Below, in pieces: positions 19,624 to 28,715 of a DNA stretch of 29,304 nt. Position 1 is the stretch's first letter; the number at the start of each line of letters is the position of its first letter. Source of the stretch: a virus; the IMG/VR virus record IMGVR_UViG_3300021961_000444, positions 1 through 29,304 of that record; one strand, given 5' to 3'. The position numbers and the translations under genes are program-made. The notes below the pieces were generated by a model. It searched no databases, was not told the origin of the DNA, and saw only the letters and a list, made by a program, of their open reading frames with translations.

Positions 19624-19905
19624 TCAAAACCCTATGATTTGTCCAACATACACCGAGGCACCGACAATCGTGGCAATCATCAAAGCGCCGACTGTTCGAA
19701 CTACCCACTCGGAGCGGGACTCCATTTTTTCAAGGCGGTCTGTGATGTGTTCCATGGCTTGAGCAAAGCGCTCGCTATCAGAATCATAAACATCTTTGCG
19801 AAGATAAGTTTGGCTGACATTGAGATTCATCTGCTTGACTTCCATGGTTAAGTCGTCAAGCCGACGCATAATCTCTCCTAAACTTGGTTTCACATCGTCG
19901 CTCAT
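19624..19905 (-). CDS. XhlA-like membrane protein (holin accessory)
   Basis: The 93-residue protein is mostly one coiled coil (IMRRLDDLTMEVKQMNLNVS, then ITDRLEKMESRSEW) followed by a C-terminal transmembrane helix (TVGALMIATIVGASVYVGQI). This is the layout of XhlA-type haemolysin/holin-associated proteins. It overlaps the endolysin stop by four bases, so it belongs to the lysis module. Confidence 0.7.
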   Translation of the reverse strand: MSDDVKPSLGEIMRRLDDLTMEVKQMNLNVSQTYLRKDVYDSDSERFAQAMEHITDRLEKMESRSEWVVRTVGALMIATIVGASVYVGQIIGF

Positions 19906-20453
19906 TTTTGGGAAGCCTTTGCCTCATCAGCGTTTTTATGAAGCGCCTCGAATTTTGGTCTACCAAAACCAACGATGGCAACTGGCAGATTGGGTTTTAA
20001 CTTATTGCGATTCTTTTTTTTGTAAGCGCGAATCTTGAGGCAAACTTCGCCACCGTTTCTTTGGTCGCCTTTTTTATCTGAACTGGTGTTGCCTTCGATA
20101 CAGGTTACTGTGCCGTCGCCATTGTCTTTGACAACAATCCCGACATGGCTAATTCTATCAACTCCATCTGCGGGAAAATCAAAATAAACAATATCTCCCG
20201 CTTGTGGTTGAGCATCTTCTCCTTCAAACCAACGCTTCATTTTTTTGAAAGCATCGGCTCCAGCAGGGGTGTAAACCGTATTAGGTATTTCAACTCCAGC
20301 CTTTTTCCCACACCAATTTACAAAGGCACCGCACCAAGGTTGGTTTGCTGTTTGGTACTTTGTTTTATTCTCGGGAACTGCCTCCTCGATATAGCCAATC
20401 TCAGCGGTGGCTATTTCGATTAAGAGTTCAGCGGTGCCTTTTGGTGATGACAT
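19902..20453 (-). CDS. CHAP-domain endolysin
   Basis: The 183-residue enzyme has the CHAP catalytic signature: NQPWCGAFVNWC with C41, GDIVYFDFP, ISHVGIVV with H103, and IEGNTS with N122. These domains cut peptide or amide bonds in peptidoglycan. The C-terminus is basic (YKKKNRNKLKP, then ADEAKASQK), perhaps for wall binding, but no separate binding domain is seen. There is no signal peptide, so holin release is needed. It sits directly downstream of the holin-like gene. Confidence 0.88.
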   Translation of the reverse strand: MSSPKGTAELLIEIATAEIGYIEEAVPENKTKYQTANQPWCGAFVNWCGKKAGVEIPNTVYTPAGADAFKKMKRWFEGEDAQPQAGDIVYFDFPADGVDRISHVGIVVKDNGDGTVTCIEGNTSSDKKGDQRNGGEVCLKIRAYKKKNRNKLKPNLPVAIVGFGRPKFEALHKNADEAKASQK

Positions 20454-20722
20454 TATTTTTTCTTCGGCGCTTTCTTGGCTGTAAGTTTGCCGACAACTGC
20501 CTCTGTAACTCCGTCAGCAATTTTGCCGAAAGCAGGGTCTTTAGGATTAGCCGCTCTAATTGCGACTGGAAGAACGGCAGAAATACCCGCCGCTAAAATT
20601 GCTTTGAGTGAATCGCCATCAAGGGCAAGGATGTCTCCGCCTGTAATCATGAAGGCTGTTGTAACCGCCGCTAAAAAAGACCGTCCGTATGAAGCGAGCA
20701 TTGCTTTTTGTTTCTTGTTCAT
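20453..20722 (-). CDS. Putative holin
   Basis: The 89-residue protein has two hydrophobic segments (about 12-28 and 40-60), separated by GGDILALDGDSL, and a Lys-rich tail (KLTAKKAPKKK). Size, two membrane spans, charged tail and position just before the endolysin match common holins. AGGAGATGAA precedes the ATG at good spacing. Confidence 0.75.
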   Translation of the reverse strand: MNKKQKAMLASYGRSFLAAVTTAFMITGGDILALDGDSLKAILAAGISAVLPVAIRAANPKDPAFGKIADGVTEAVVGKLTAKKAPKKK

Positions 20723-20771
20723 TTCATCTCCTAATTGTAGGTAGGTAAATAATAACCTATGGTTTCTGAAC

Positions 20772-21017
20772 CTAGGTTGCTAAGTCTCCAAGACATAAAA
20801 TATCAGAACCATTTGTGAGGACAAAAACCGTATCTCCCACTTGTGGCGCATAACTATGTAGGTATTTTACCGAGGGTAAAGTATTCGTATCTCCCGCTAT
20901 TTGAATATCAACAGTCTTTGGACTGTTATTGGTCGCAACCACATAAGCCTGACGAAGCCTGAGAGTAGGGAAAGTGTCGGTGCCTTTGATTTGATTTACT
21001 AGATAACTCAAGTCCAT
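20772..21017 (-). CDS. Small beta-rich tail/baseplate protein
   Basis: The 81-residue protein begins MDLSYLVNQIKGTDTFPTLR, continues VVATNNSPKTVDIQIAGDT and ends APQVGDTVFVLTNGSDILCL. The pattern resembles the OB-fold part of phage baseplate spike or hub proteins and follows a minor tail gene. Its ATG overlaps the stop of the preceding tail gene. It is probably part of the tail tip. Confidence 0.6.
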   Translation of the reverse strand: MDLSYLVNQIKGTDTFPTLRLRQAYVVATNNSPKTVDIQIAGDTNTLPSVKYLHSYAPQVGDTVFVLTNGSDILCLGDLAT

Positions 21018-22135
21018 CAGAATCTCCTACTTCGTCCGATTGCGTTCATAGAACTGTTAGCGCCCAATGGGATTGAGATGGCATCCAACATCAAAATCTT
21101 ATCAACTCCAACTGGAGAACGGGTGACTTTAACAAGGTCATAGACATCGTGGGCAGGGTTCACAATTTGGTCCCATGTAATTTTTTCCGAGGCTCCGATA
21201 ACTTTCTTCAACTCTGCGGCCGCCGCTTCTTGAGCCTCCGCAACTGTTAAGACGGTTGGTGAGGATTTGAATAAGGGAACTTCTCCATAAGTTTTACGGT
21301 AGGTAGGCGAACTCGGATTATCGTCCCACGCCTCGCCGATAACTCCAATACTTAAATTGGTTCCTTCTCCCGTAAAGATAACTCCGTTGTAAGACTCATC
21401 GATAGAAAGAGAACGCGCAATCTGAATCAAGACTGAATCTTCTCCGTCTGAGTACTCAGCAACGGCTACGCCCTTATCAGGGTCAGGTATTGGTCTCATG
21501 CGAGCAATACCGTTTTCATCAAAATATAAATCCATAGAAGCAGACTCAGCAATTTTTAACGCCTCACGCCAAGGGTCAGAGCCTTGGTCAAGAGTTGGAT
21601 ATAACAAAGTTGTTACTTGGTTTGTGGCTGGAAAGATAGTTTTGACTTGAGGGTATCTGTATTTGAGAATCTGTTCTATCGCTGTTTCTTTTGGGGTGGC
21701 ATCTTCAATATAGAACTCATGGTTAGTGAACTTAGCCCTAGCCAAGATAAGGCTACGGTCTGAACCCTTGATGGAAACTTTAACGCCTTGAGCCGACTCG
21801 CTTATATCGACGCTGGTAATAACAAATACTCCAAGAGGAACTAACTCTTCAGTCCCATCCCCAAAAACAACTCCACGGTAAATTTTTACCTCACGGTTGT
21901 AAGGCAGTAAAACTGAAGAGATGTTATTGGTTGGTACGAGGGTTCCGTCGGTATCAACAAACTCTAAGGTACATTCACGACGGATAGACCTACGATTATC
22001 AATAGTTACCTCGCCACTTATCGGCGAGGCTTCGCTAAGGATGGTTCCGTTAGCCATATCGTAAATCTCAATTTTTACTACCGTGGAATGAGATTTCCGA
22101 ACTGCTGTTTTGAAGTCATCGGAAACTGGATACAT
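21017..22135 (-). CDS. Minor tail protein (tail tip/hub, DUF5047-like)
   Basis: The 372-residue protein begins MYPVSDDFKTAVRKSHSTVV, contains a beta-rich N-terminal half (GEVTIDNRRSIRRECTLEFV) and REALKIAESASMDLYFDENG in the middle. These match tail proteins of actinophages annotated as minor tail or DUF5047. The C-terminal part (DLVKVTRSPVGVDKILMLDA) is also typical of tail hub proteins. It lies between the baseplate-like genes. Confidence 0.7.
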   Translation of the reverse strand: MYPVSDDFKTAVRKSHSTVVKIEIYDMANGTILSEASPISGEVTIDNRRSIRRECTLEFVDTDGTLVPTNNISSVLLPYNREVKIYRGVVFGDGTEELVPLGVFVITSVDISESAQGVKVSIKGSDRSLILARAKFTNHEFYIEDATPKETAIEQILKYRYPQVKTIFPATNQVTTLLYPTLDQGSDPWREALKIAESASMDLYFDENGIARMRPIPDPDKGVAVAEYSDGEDSVLIQIARSLSIDESYNGVIFTGEGTNLSIGVIGEAWDDNPSSPTYRKTYGEVPLFKSSPTVLTVAEAQEAAAAELKKVIGASEKITWDQIVNPAHDVYDLVKVTRSPVGVDKILMLDAISIPLGANSSMNAIGRSRRF

Positions 22136-22560
22136 TACGGTGCCGAAACCTCAAAGTAGGTGACTTTAACTCGACGCACCAAAGAATCAATGTTGCCTGA
22201 TTCTGTCCAACTTCTATCTACAAAGCGAACATATTTTTGGCGTCCTAGTGGGTCATGAACATGAAGTGTTCCTTGGTAAGTTAGAACTGGATAAAGGTCG
22301 TCCCATTCATCTTCGCCCGTTGTAACAAACTCGTAAGTGCCATCTACTCCATAAATAGATTGCGAGACAACAACAGTCTTAGATGCCCCAAGTGGTTTGA
22401 ATACTCCGTAAGATTCTACGATGGTTGAATTCAAGGGTTGAAGCACATCAATGTTGTTAATCTTGATAGTTGGATTTTCAGGGGCAGTAAACGACCAAGT
22501 TTCAGGATTGGTAATTTGAATTGGTACGGTAGTTGTATACCCCGAGGAAATAGTTGCCAT
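22135..22560 (-). CDS. Minor tail protein, 141 residues
   Basis: The protein is beta-rich: MATISSGYTTTVPIQITNPE, then TVVVSQSIYGVDGTYEFVTT and WDDLYPVLTYQGTLHVHDPL, ending VRRVKVTYFEVSAP. It is clearly part of the tail module by position, overlapping genes on both sides by one base. Probably a tail-tip or fibre-attachment component. The precise family is not recognised. Confidence 0.6.
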   Translation of the reverse strand: MATISSGYTTTVPIQITNPETWSFTAPENPTIKINNIDVLQPLNSTIVESYGVFKPLGASKTVVVSQSIYGVDGTYEFVTTGEDEWDDLYPVLTYQGTLHVHDPLGRQKYVRFVDRSWTESGNIDSLVRRVKVTYFEVSAP

Positions 22561-24131
22561 TAAATATCAGCCCTCGCTTTCGCACGATAAGTAACTGTTC
22601 TATCTAGCGGAACTTCATAATCATTTATCTCAGCAATCTGTGTGCTGTCAGCGGTAACTGGACTGTTTCTAATCGCTGAATAAGTGACTCCACTATCGTC
22701 TGAGCGCTCAACATCAAATTGAAAATTGCTAAATCCGCCACGGCTAAAGACGGGGATGTCGCCTGAATGAAAAGCAATTTTGTCTACATAGAAAACTTCA
22801 CTTGAACCAGCGCTTGTTATCTTGACAAATACTTGAGCGTGGGTCGCCGTAGGGGGAGCAAGAACGGTTGCGCTGGCAGTAACAAAAGCAGAACTTGTTG
22901 CGCTAACGGCTGTACCAAAAGTTGTACTGATAGTAGAACCAGCCGAAGTCAGGTAACGAATACCAACGGAGACTGAGCGAGTTGTACTTCCTGCCCTTAT
23001 GTCGGCAATGGCTGAAAACTCTTGGTTAGCGGTAACTGCGAACTTAGTTGCTAATGTTGTAGAGACTGTGGCATCTCCGCTCGAACTCGCTGTTACGGAA
23101 AGAGAGGCACTACCAACTGAAGCAAAAGAAGTTGAGCGAGCAATCGCACAATTTGTAACCGCTTCCCATCCAGCCGTATTTGTTTCAAGAGATGATTGGT
23201 TTGAAGATAAAGCATTTGTTCTACCAAAAATTGTGAGAGTGACGGCGCCTTCATTTGTATCAAAGAAAGCCGTTATCAAGGGAGTTGCTGGAGCATCAAC
23301 ATCAATAGTGAATTGGCTATATGCCCAATCGCTAAAGTAATTAGAACCATTTAATAATTGAGCAACTCTGACATAGGCTCGATAAGTCGTACCATCGGCA
23401 AGGTCGGCTTCAAGTGTCTGACCGTCGTTGGTTGAGGCGACAATCCCAGTCTCAACTGTTGGGGTGGATGTATCAGGACTAAAGGTTCCTGCGCCGTAAG
23501 TCGTTGAATCAAAGACTTTAATTTCATACGCGCTCTGTGGGTCACCGTCTGTATCAGAATAAGTCCAAGTAACGGATGGGAATGTTGTATCTGTGACCGT
23601 TCCGCTTGGTGCTGTAACGGTAACTGATGGTTGAGTCGTGGTGATTACATCCACATACAACTCATAAAGATTAGCGCGGTCACCCGAACTTGTTGCGTTA
23701 TCGGTGAACTTAACAACTAGATTATCTATGAGGGTTTGACTCCACGCCTGACCGTTAGGAGCGCTGGTCAATTTCAAAGCGGTATCGACGGTAGTTATGG
23801 CAAGAGTGTTGGCTTTAGAGAAAGGAACTGAATAACTAACTGTTCGACCATTTCTATCGGTGATAACACCAAGGCTTAACTCAATGGCTCCAGTTGTGCC
23901 GATTGTTGCTCTTGCTCGTAAATTCACATAAGCAACTTTTTCAGTAGCCGCAAGAGTCTGTGTGCCAAACTCTGCTTCATAAGAAGCGGGAACTGTTGTA
24001 CTCGTCCTAGTTATGTAAGTTGAATCGCTACTGTCAGCAAGCGCCGCATGAACTGAACCTGAGCCTCCTGAGATAGTAAAGGCAGAGGCATTGTTCCAGT
24101 TTGCGTTAGGTCTAAGGATGTAGGTAGCCAT
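22560..24131 (-). CDS. Minor tail/fibre protein with fibronectin type III-like and jelly-roll domains
   Basis: The 523-residue protein begins MATYILRPNANWNNASAFTI. The first domain (about 1-165) is beta-rich. The region about 170-290 looks like fibronectin type III (VTAPSGTVTDTTFPSVTWTY, then YEIKVFDSTTYG). The region about 305-455 resembles a carbohydrate-binding jelly roll (TNTAGWEAVTNCAIARSTSF, ending VFYVDKIAFHSG). The end holds another beta unit (FDVERSDDSGVTYSAI). It probably contacts the cell surface and may bind glycans. Confidence 0.72.
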   Translation of the reverse strand: MATYILRPNANWNNASAFTISGGSGSVHAALADSSDSTYITRTSTTVPASYEAEFGTQTLAATEKVAYVNLRARATIGTTGAIELSLGVITDRNGRTVSYSVPFSKANTLAITTVDTALKLTSAPNGQAWSQTLIDNLVVKFTDNATSSGDRANLYELYVDVITTTQPSVTVTAPSGTVTDTTFPSVTWTYSDTDGDPQSAYEIKVFDSTTYGAGTFSPDTSTPTVETGIVASTNDGQTLEADLADGTTYRAYVRVAQLLNGSNYFSDWAYSQFTIDVDAPATPLITAFFDTNEGAVTLTIFGRTNALSSNQSSLETNTAGWEAVTNCAIARSTSFASVGSASLSVTASSSGDATVSTTLATKFAVTANQEFSAIADIRAGSTTRSVSVGIRYLTSAGSTISTTFGTAVSATSSAFVTASATVLAPPTATHAQVFVKITSAGSSEVFYVDKIAFHSGDIPVFSRGGFSNFQFDVERSDDSGVTYSAIRNSPVTADSTQIAEINDYEVPLDRTVTYRAKARADI

Positions 24132-27100
24132 TATTTGTTAGCCAACTCCTTTGCCAAGATTGAGAATGTCTCTTGAATTCTTTGGGTAATTAAATCAGCC
24201 TTTTCATCGACTGTTTGTAGTCCGCTTGTATCAACATTTACTACGAAGGCGCCTTGTTCAATAACGATATTGTTTCCACCAAGCCCCCTAATGTTTGGCT
24301 CAAAGTCGGTGACTCGGGCAAGCGAGGCTTGAGCATTTCTTATTTGTTCTCCAAACGCCGCTTCGGAACCGAAACCACCAATCGCCGCACCTGCGAAACT
24401 AATTTGTTTCTGTAAATCATTGATTTGAGAAATAGCCTCTGCGCCACCGCCAAGAATAGACGCCGCTAACTGTGCGCCCTTGATTGGACCTGACTCTACT
24501 AAATCTTGAATTGCTTGAGCATCTAGTCCTAAGCCTTGAAGTGTAAGAATTTGATTAGCAAACTGTTGGCTCTTATCCAAGCGCATCCGCATATTCTCAA
24601 TAAGAGATTTAGCCTTGGGAATAAATCCATCAGGAAGTTCAACACCCTTTAGACCAGCAAAACTCATGATGGTGTCTTTTAGAGAATCAGCAAACTGTTT
24701 CGCCGCATCTTGTAAATCTGTGAGGACATCACGCATTGACTCAATACCCGCTGTCATGGCGTCACGAATCTTCTTCATTAAGTCCGCTGACTTTTGAAGT
24801 TCATCTAAAGTGTCGTCATCTTCTCCGTTGATACCTTCTAAAGCCTCAGCGCGTTTTCTTTCCTCTTCAAGAATATCTCCAAAGCCAAGACCTGTTTTTA
24901 ATTTTTCTGCTAAGTCTCCAAAGGCATCTGTAATTTTGCCTAGTACATCCCCAGTAGTAAAAGATTTAACTGCGGCCGCGAAGCCAAGAATTTGTTCTCC
25001 AGCCTTTAGGCTCAAGGAACTCAAGTTCTCAACTAAGAACTTACCTACCTCAACATCCTTGAGACCTTCCATAACATTGACTAACTTCTCAAGTTGTGGA
25101 ATTGCGAAATCAACTACATCGCCGATAAAGTCGCCAAGGATGTCGCCTACTTCAAATTTCTTTAATTCATAAACAAAGTCGCCAACTTTGCTGACTGCCC
25201 CACCAATTATTTTTGAGGCATCGGAGAGCAACTGAACTAATTCTGTACCTAGTTTGATGTCTCCAGCCTCAATTACCGTTTCCCCCGCTTTTTTGGCAAA
25301 GCCACCAATGTTTGTGAGAGCATCACTTATTGACTGGACTAAACCTTCCGCGATAGGAACCTTAGTAACTTCAAGGATTGTATTTCCAATCTTTTGAGAT
25401 ACGGACCCAATCTTGGATAAACCACTAGAAATAAAATTAACTAGGTCAGTTCCAAATTGTTTTTCGCTGAGACCGCTTGCTGTCTTACTTACAGCAATAA
25501 GATTATCGCGGACTTTAGCAACCTTGTTTAGTATTGAATCAAAGGCTCCATCCGAAATGACTTGTTTTGTAGCACTTGTAATACTTGTGGCAAAATTACG
25601 AAGTGGTTTAGCCGCTGAATCAAAAGCAGTTTCAATTTTAGTGCCAAGCCCTAGAATTTTAGCGGCCGCCGCATCAACAGGTTTTGCTAACTCTGCGCCC
25701 AATTTAGGAACCAAACGCAAGCCGTTAGCAACTTCGGTAAGGAAATCAGCAACTCCTTTTGCCGCGGCTTTGAAGAAATCTCCAAATTTTTCTAAGAGCA
25801 TTGCTAAGAAATTTGGTACAGCCGCCAATGCTTTACCAATACCTTCGGCAAAACCATTAAATAAATCAATAATCCCTTGTGCGACTTTTTGGTTAGCATC
25901 CAAAAAGTTATACAAAACACCTACTACTTTGGCTAAGAAACCGCTTACCTTTTCAATTAAGTCAAAATAAACGCTGGCAATAAAGTTAATAACCTTGGCT
26001 ATGCCTTTTCCAATGAATGAGTTAGCATCAAGTAGGTCACCGAGGAAACTAATAAATATGCCGATGTATTTGAATATACCGCCAAAGACTGTGGCAAAAG
26101 CATCAATCAAGAAATCAAGAATTCCTGCTATCAACTTACCGACTAAAGCATTTGTATCAAGAAGGTTGCCAAGGAACTCAATGAACATACCAATGTATTT
26201 AATAATTCCGCCAATAACGGTAGCAAAGGATTTCCATAGGAAGTCAAGAATCATTCCGATAATCTTGCCGACTAAGCCATGGGTATCAAGCAACATACCT
26301 AGACCCTCAAGGAAGAAACCAATGAACTTCAGGATGCCACCGACAACTACTGCGAAGGCTTTGAATACAAAGTTGAGAACTGCTCGAACTACTTTGCCAA
26401 AGGCTGTCTGTCCGCTAGTCACATATTTGAGGGCATTGAGGAACATCATCAATGCCTTGACCACGCCGATAACAACTGTCAGGGTTGTTGTATAAATAAA
26501 TTGGAATACCTGAATCATTAAGTTACCGAAATTAGTTGTAGGAGACATGGCGGTTCCAAAAGCAATTAGAAGATTACCAAGCCCAGTCAAAATAAAAGAT
26601 AGAGCGGTGCCTACGGCTGTGGCGACCTTATTGAAAGCATCGGTAACAACATTTCGGAAGGTTTCGCTATTTTGCCAAGCATACACAAATGCTCCTACCA
26701 ACAAAGCAATTCCCGCTATGGTTAGGAATAGTTGCGATGTGACCATTTTTTGAGCCGCCGCTAATAATTTACTTGCTTCAGTCCAAAGTTTAGTTGCGTC
26801 TTTTGCTAATAAACTTTTCGCAACATAGATAGCAGTAGCAATTCCTAAAGCCACGACAATAATTTTTAGTGCGTTTGCTACCCCTTTATTTTCTTTTAAA
26901 AAGTTAGTAGTTTTTTCAACAATAGAGGCAAGGGTATTTATTGCCTTAGCAAATATCATTACCGCAACTGACATAATCTTTCCGAATATGTCACCGATAG
27001 TTTTACCAATTCCCAAAATAGGTTGTAAGGCTTTTAACAATCGACCCATGGCTGTTTGAACCTGAGTTGAGGTGGCGACCACAGCCAAAAAACCAACCGC

Positions 27101-28174
27101 AACTGGGTTTAACATTTTAATTAAATTTCCAAAAATAGGAATAGTGCCAAATACATTTTTACCTGCCATGGTTGCTAGTGCCGCACCAAGACCCGCAATA
27201 ACGGGCAAAAACATTTCAAATTTAGAAGCAAGGTCATTTACTTTAGTGCCAGTCATATCCATACCAGCAATGAAATCCGAGAACTTATCAATAGCCGTTG
27301 CGATAGGAGCGGTCAGTTTTACTATGACTTTTTGAATGGATTCAATAATTACCGCAAGTTTTCCGCCTGATGTAATAGAATCAACAATAGTTTTTTCAAA
27401 TCTAAAAAGTGATTTGATGATTGGTCCAAAGCCTTTTACTAAGGCTCCACCCATGGCAACTTGAAGTTCGTTGTGTAGGTCACCAAAGAGAGTAATAAGT
27501 TTTGCTGGAGATTCAAGAGCCAAGGCGTAGGCGCCCGCCGCTTTAGTTCCTTCTTTTAGAACAAGATTGACAACTGCTTGACGGCGTTCTGCCATAGTCA
27601 AATCTTTTGCCGCTTTACCAATAGAACGGGCGTATCTCTCATAAGCGTCAGAGGCTCCAGTAGTAATACCTATCTGACGAAGAACTCGGGTGTTACCTGT
27701 TGTAACTGCGAATGTTACTGATTGAAGTGCTTGTTCCGCGCTAACGCTTGAGGCTACCGATAAATCTTGCGCTGTTTTCGCAAGAGCGGTTGCCTTAGAT
27801 AAATCTATATTTGATTGGGCAAACTTAAGAGTTGTTTGTTGAGCAACCGCCGCTTGGATTCCAAGGCGTCGCATCTCATCAGATGTTTCTTTTAAGGCTT
27901 CGTAACCTTTACCAGTTGATACACCAACTGCTTCAAGTGCTAAATCTAAACGCTCAACCTCTGCGGCCGCTTTGAAAGATTTCATTCCAAAAGCAATTAA
28001 TCCAGCGATTGCCGCACCCGAAGCAACGCCAATCGCTGTTAATGAACTTTGTAATTTAGAGGAAGCCTGTTGGAACTCATTAGCCGATTTAACGGCTCTA
28101 TCCATTCCTTGAGTGAACTGGGCTGAGTCCGCCGATAACCGAGCGCGGACTTCCATGGTTGGTGATTCAGCCAT
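24131..28174 (-). CDS. Tape measure protein
   Basis: At 1347 residues this is the longest gene. The N-terminus (MAESPTMEVRARLSADSAQF) and the early helical ASSKLQSSLTAIGVASGAA are typical of tape measure proteins. Hydrophobic segments fill residues 320-800, including six 43-residue repeats. Five 34-residue repeats follow at 908-1077. The C-terminal part has coiled coils (EEERKRAEALEGI). It sets tail length and is ejected with DNA. GAGGAGA precedes the ATG, which follows the chaperone stop directly (TAAATG). Confidence 0.92.
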   Translation of the reverse strand: MAESPTMEVRARLSADSAQFTQGMDRAVKSANEFQQASSKLQSSLTAIGVASGAAIAGLIAFGMKSFKAAAEVERLDLALEAVGVSTGKGYEALKETSDEMRRLGIQAAVAQQTTLKFAQSNIDLSKATALAKTAQDLSVASSVSAEQALQSVTFAVTTGNTRVLRQIGITTGASDAYERYARSIGKAAKDLTMAERRQAVVNLVLKEGTKAAGAYALALESPAKLITLFGDLHNELQVAMGGALVKGFGPIIKSLFRFEKTIVDSITSGGKLAVIIESIQKVIVKLTAPIATAIDKFSDFIAGMDMTGTKVNDLASKFEMFLPVIAGLGAALATMAGKNVFGTIPIFGNLIKMLNPVAVGFLAVVATSTQVQTAMGRLLKALQPILGIGKTIGDIFGKIMSVAVMIFAKAINTLASIVEKTTNFLKENKGVANALKIIVVALGIATAIYVAKSLLAKDATKLWTEASKLLAAAQKMVTSQLFLTIAGIALLVGAFVYAWQNSETFRNVVTDAFNKVATAVGTALSFILTGLGNLLIAFGTAMSPTTNFGNLMIQVFQFIYTTTLTVVIGVVKALMMFLNALKYVTSGQTAFGKVVRAVLNFVFKAFAVVVGGILKFIGFFLEGLGMLLDTHGLVGKIIGMILDFLWKSFATVIGGIIKYIGMFIEFLGNLLDTNALVGKLIAGILDFLIDAFATVFGGIFKYIGIFISFLGDLLDANSFIGKGIAKVINFIASVYFDLIEKVSGFLAKVVGVLYNFLDANQKVAQGIIDLFNGFAEGIGKALAAVPNFLAMLLEKFGDFFKAAAKGVADFLTEVANGLRLVPKLGAELAKPVDAAAAKILGLGTKIETAFDSAAKPLRNFATSITSATKQVISDGAFDSILNKVAKVRDNLIAVSKTASGLSEKQFGTDLVNFISSGLSKIGSVSQKIGNTILEVTKVPIAEGLVQSISDALTNIGGFAKKAGETVIEAGDIKLGTELVQLLSDASKIIGGAVSKVGDFVYELKKFEVGDILGDFIGDVVDFAIPQLEKLVNVMEGLKDVEVGKFLVENLSSLSLKAGEQILGFAAAVKSFTTGDVLGKITDAFGDLAEKLKTGLGFGDILEEERKRAEALEGINGEDDDTLDELQKSADLMKKIRDAMTAGIESMRDVLTDLQDAAKQFADSLKDTIMSFAGLKGVELPDGFIPKAKSLIENMRMRLDKSQQFANQILTLQGLGLDAQAIQDLVESGPIKGAQLAASILGGGAEAISQINDLQKQISFAGAAIGGFGSEAAFGEQIRNAQASLARVTDFEPNIRGLGGNNIVIEQGAFVVNVDTSGLQTVDEKADLITQRIQETFSILAKELANK
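24944..25453 (-). repeat. Five 34-residue repeats in the tape measure protein
   Basis: Residues 908-941, 942-975, 976-1009, 1010-1043 and 1044-1077 each span exactly 34 residues without gaps. Shared positions include an opening G/A-x-x-LV-x-x-(I/L)S, Gly in the middle and a final hydrophobic residue (examples: AEGLVQSISDALTNIGG and GTELVQLLSDASKIIGG). The protein units are similar, while DNA identity is low, so they are old. Confidence 0.75.
25886..26659 (-). repeat. Six 43-residue hydrophobic repeats in the tape measure protein
   Basis: Residues 506-548, 549-591, 592-634, 635-677, 678-720 and 721-763 are contiguous units of exactly 43 residues. The clearest three contain VGGILKFIGFFLEGLGMLLD, IGGIIKYIGMFIEFLGNLLD and FGGIFKYIGIFISFLGDLLD. 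The outer units are more diverged. Each would form two hydrophobic helices. Confidence 0.8.
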
Positions 28175-28354
28175 TTATCTCCTCGCCTTTGCTCTTCTCT
28201 CGGCTTTCTCGCGTTCTTTTTCTTTGAGAAGATAGAGCGCGTTCCACTCAGTTAATTCCATACTGCTAAGTGGGCGGTGGGCTTTGCTTCCATAAAGAAG
28301 TTCACCCACCGTCCGACCTAACTTTTCTGCTAGTTCGAAAAGAAACCGTCTCTC
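28175..28354 (-). CDS. Tail assembly chaperone, frameshift-encoded C-terminal part
   Basis: This frame has no suitable start of its own. It encodes 59 residues: ERRFLFELAEKLGRTVGELL, then MELTEWNALYLLKEKE and a basic end (ERRAKARR). The LxxxLGRTVGELL...MELTEW pattern is that of the second (T-type) domain of siphophage tail chaperones, normally made only by ribosomal frameshifting from the gene before. It is in the +1 frame relative to that gene, so the product is a fusion of both. It ends right before the tape measure start. Confidence 0.75.
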   Translation of the reverse strand, partial: ERRFLFELAEKLGRTVGELLYGSKAHRPLSSMELTEWNALYLLKEKEREKAERRAKARR

Positions 28355-28387
28355 AGGATTCTTTAGGAAATCGCGCCTGTGACTCGT
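28353..28387 (-). other. Probable +1 (or -2) programmed frameshift site
   Basis: The upstream chaperone stops at TGA (28355-28353). The downstream domain is open in the +1 frame only back to a TAG at 28390-28388, so the shift must occur within this stretch. The best candidate is TCC-TGA at the end, where a +1 slip from TCC to CCT would skip the T of the stop codon. CCT-AAA slightly earlier is another possibility. Confidence 0.6.
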
Positions 28388-28715
28388 CTACCGCCTTTTC
28401 TCCAAGACCTGAACTGCCAAGAGCCTTTGTTGCCAAACGCTCGATGACTGCGCCATTCTTTGAAAGGATGGCTTCACGGTCTTTTTCTGTAAAGACTGGT
28501 AGACCCGTTTCAGGGTCAAACACGGTTGCGATAACAGTCTTTGCGTACATATTGGAGACATCCACTTTATCTGCCGAGGTTGCCCCTTCAGTAAGTGTTG
28601 CTCGTTGCGCCGCTGTCATTGAACGAATCTCGACAGTTACTTTCCATTCAGGAACTTCAAGTAACTCTTTCGTAATATCATCGGCTTCAAATATCTTTCC
28701 GCGTAAATCTGTCAT
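28353..28715 (-). CDS. Tail assembly chaperone (first frame, G-type)
   Basis: The 120-residue protein begins MTDLRGKIFEADDITKELLE and includes VPEWKVTVEIRSMTAAQRAT and YAKTVIATVFDPETGLPVFT. This is a common form of the first tail assembly chaperone in siphophages. It lies between the major tail protein and tape measure genes, as expected. AAGGAGA precedes the ATG. Its end (ARFPKES) is where the frameshift occurs. Confidence 0.82.
   Translation of the reverse strand: MTDLRGKIFEADDITKELLEVPEWKVTVEIRSMTAAQRATLTEGATSADKVDVSNMYAKTVIATVFDPETGLPVFTEKDREAILSKNGAVIERLATKALGSSGLGEKAVDESQARFPKES

Noticed and set aside
24615-27335. Several plus-strand open frames within the tape measure gene
   Set aside because: They mirror the low-complexity repeats of the opposite strand and lack ribosome-binding sites.
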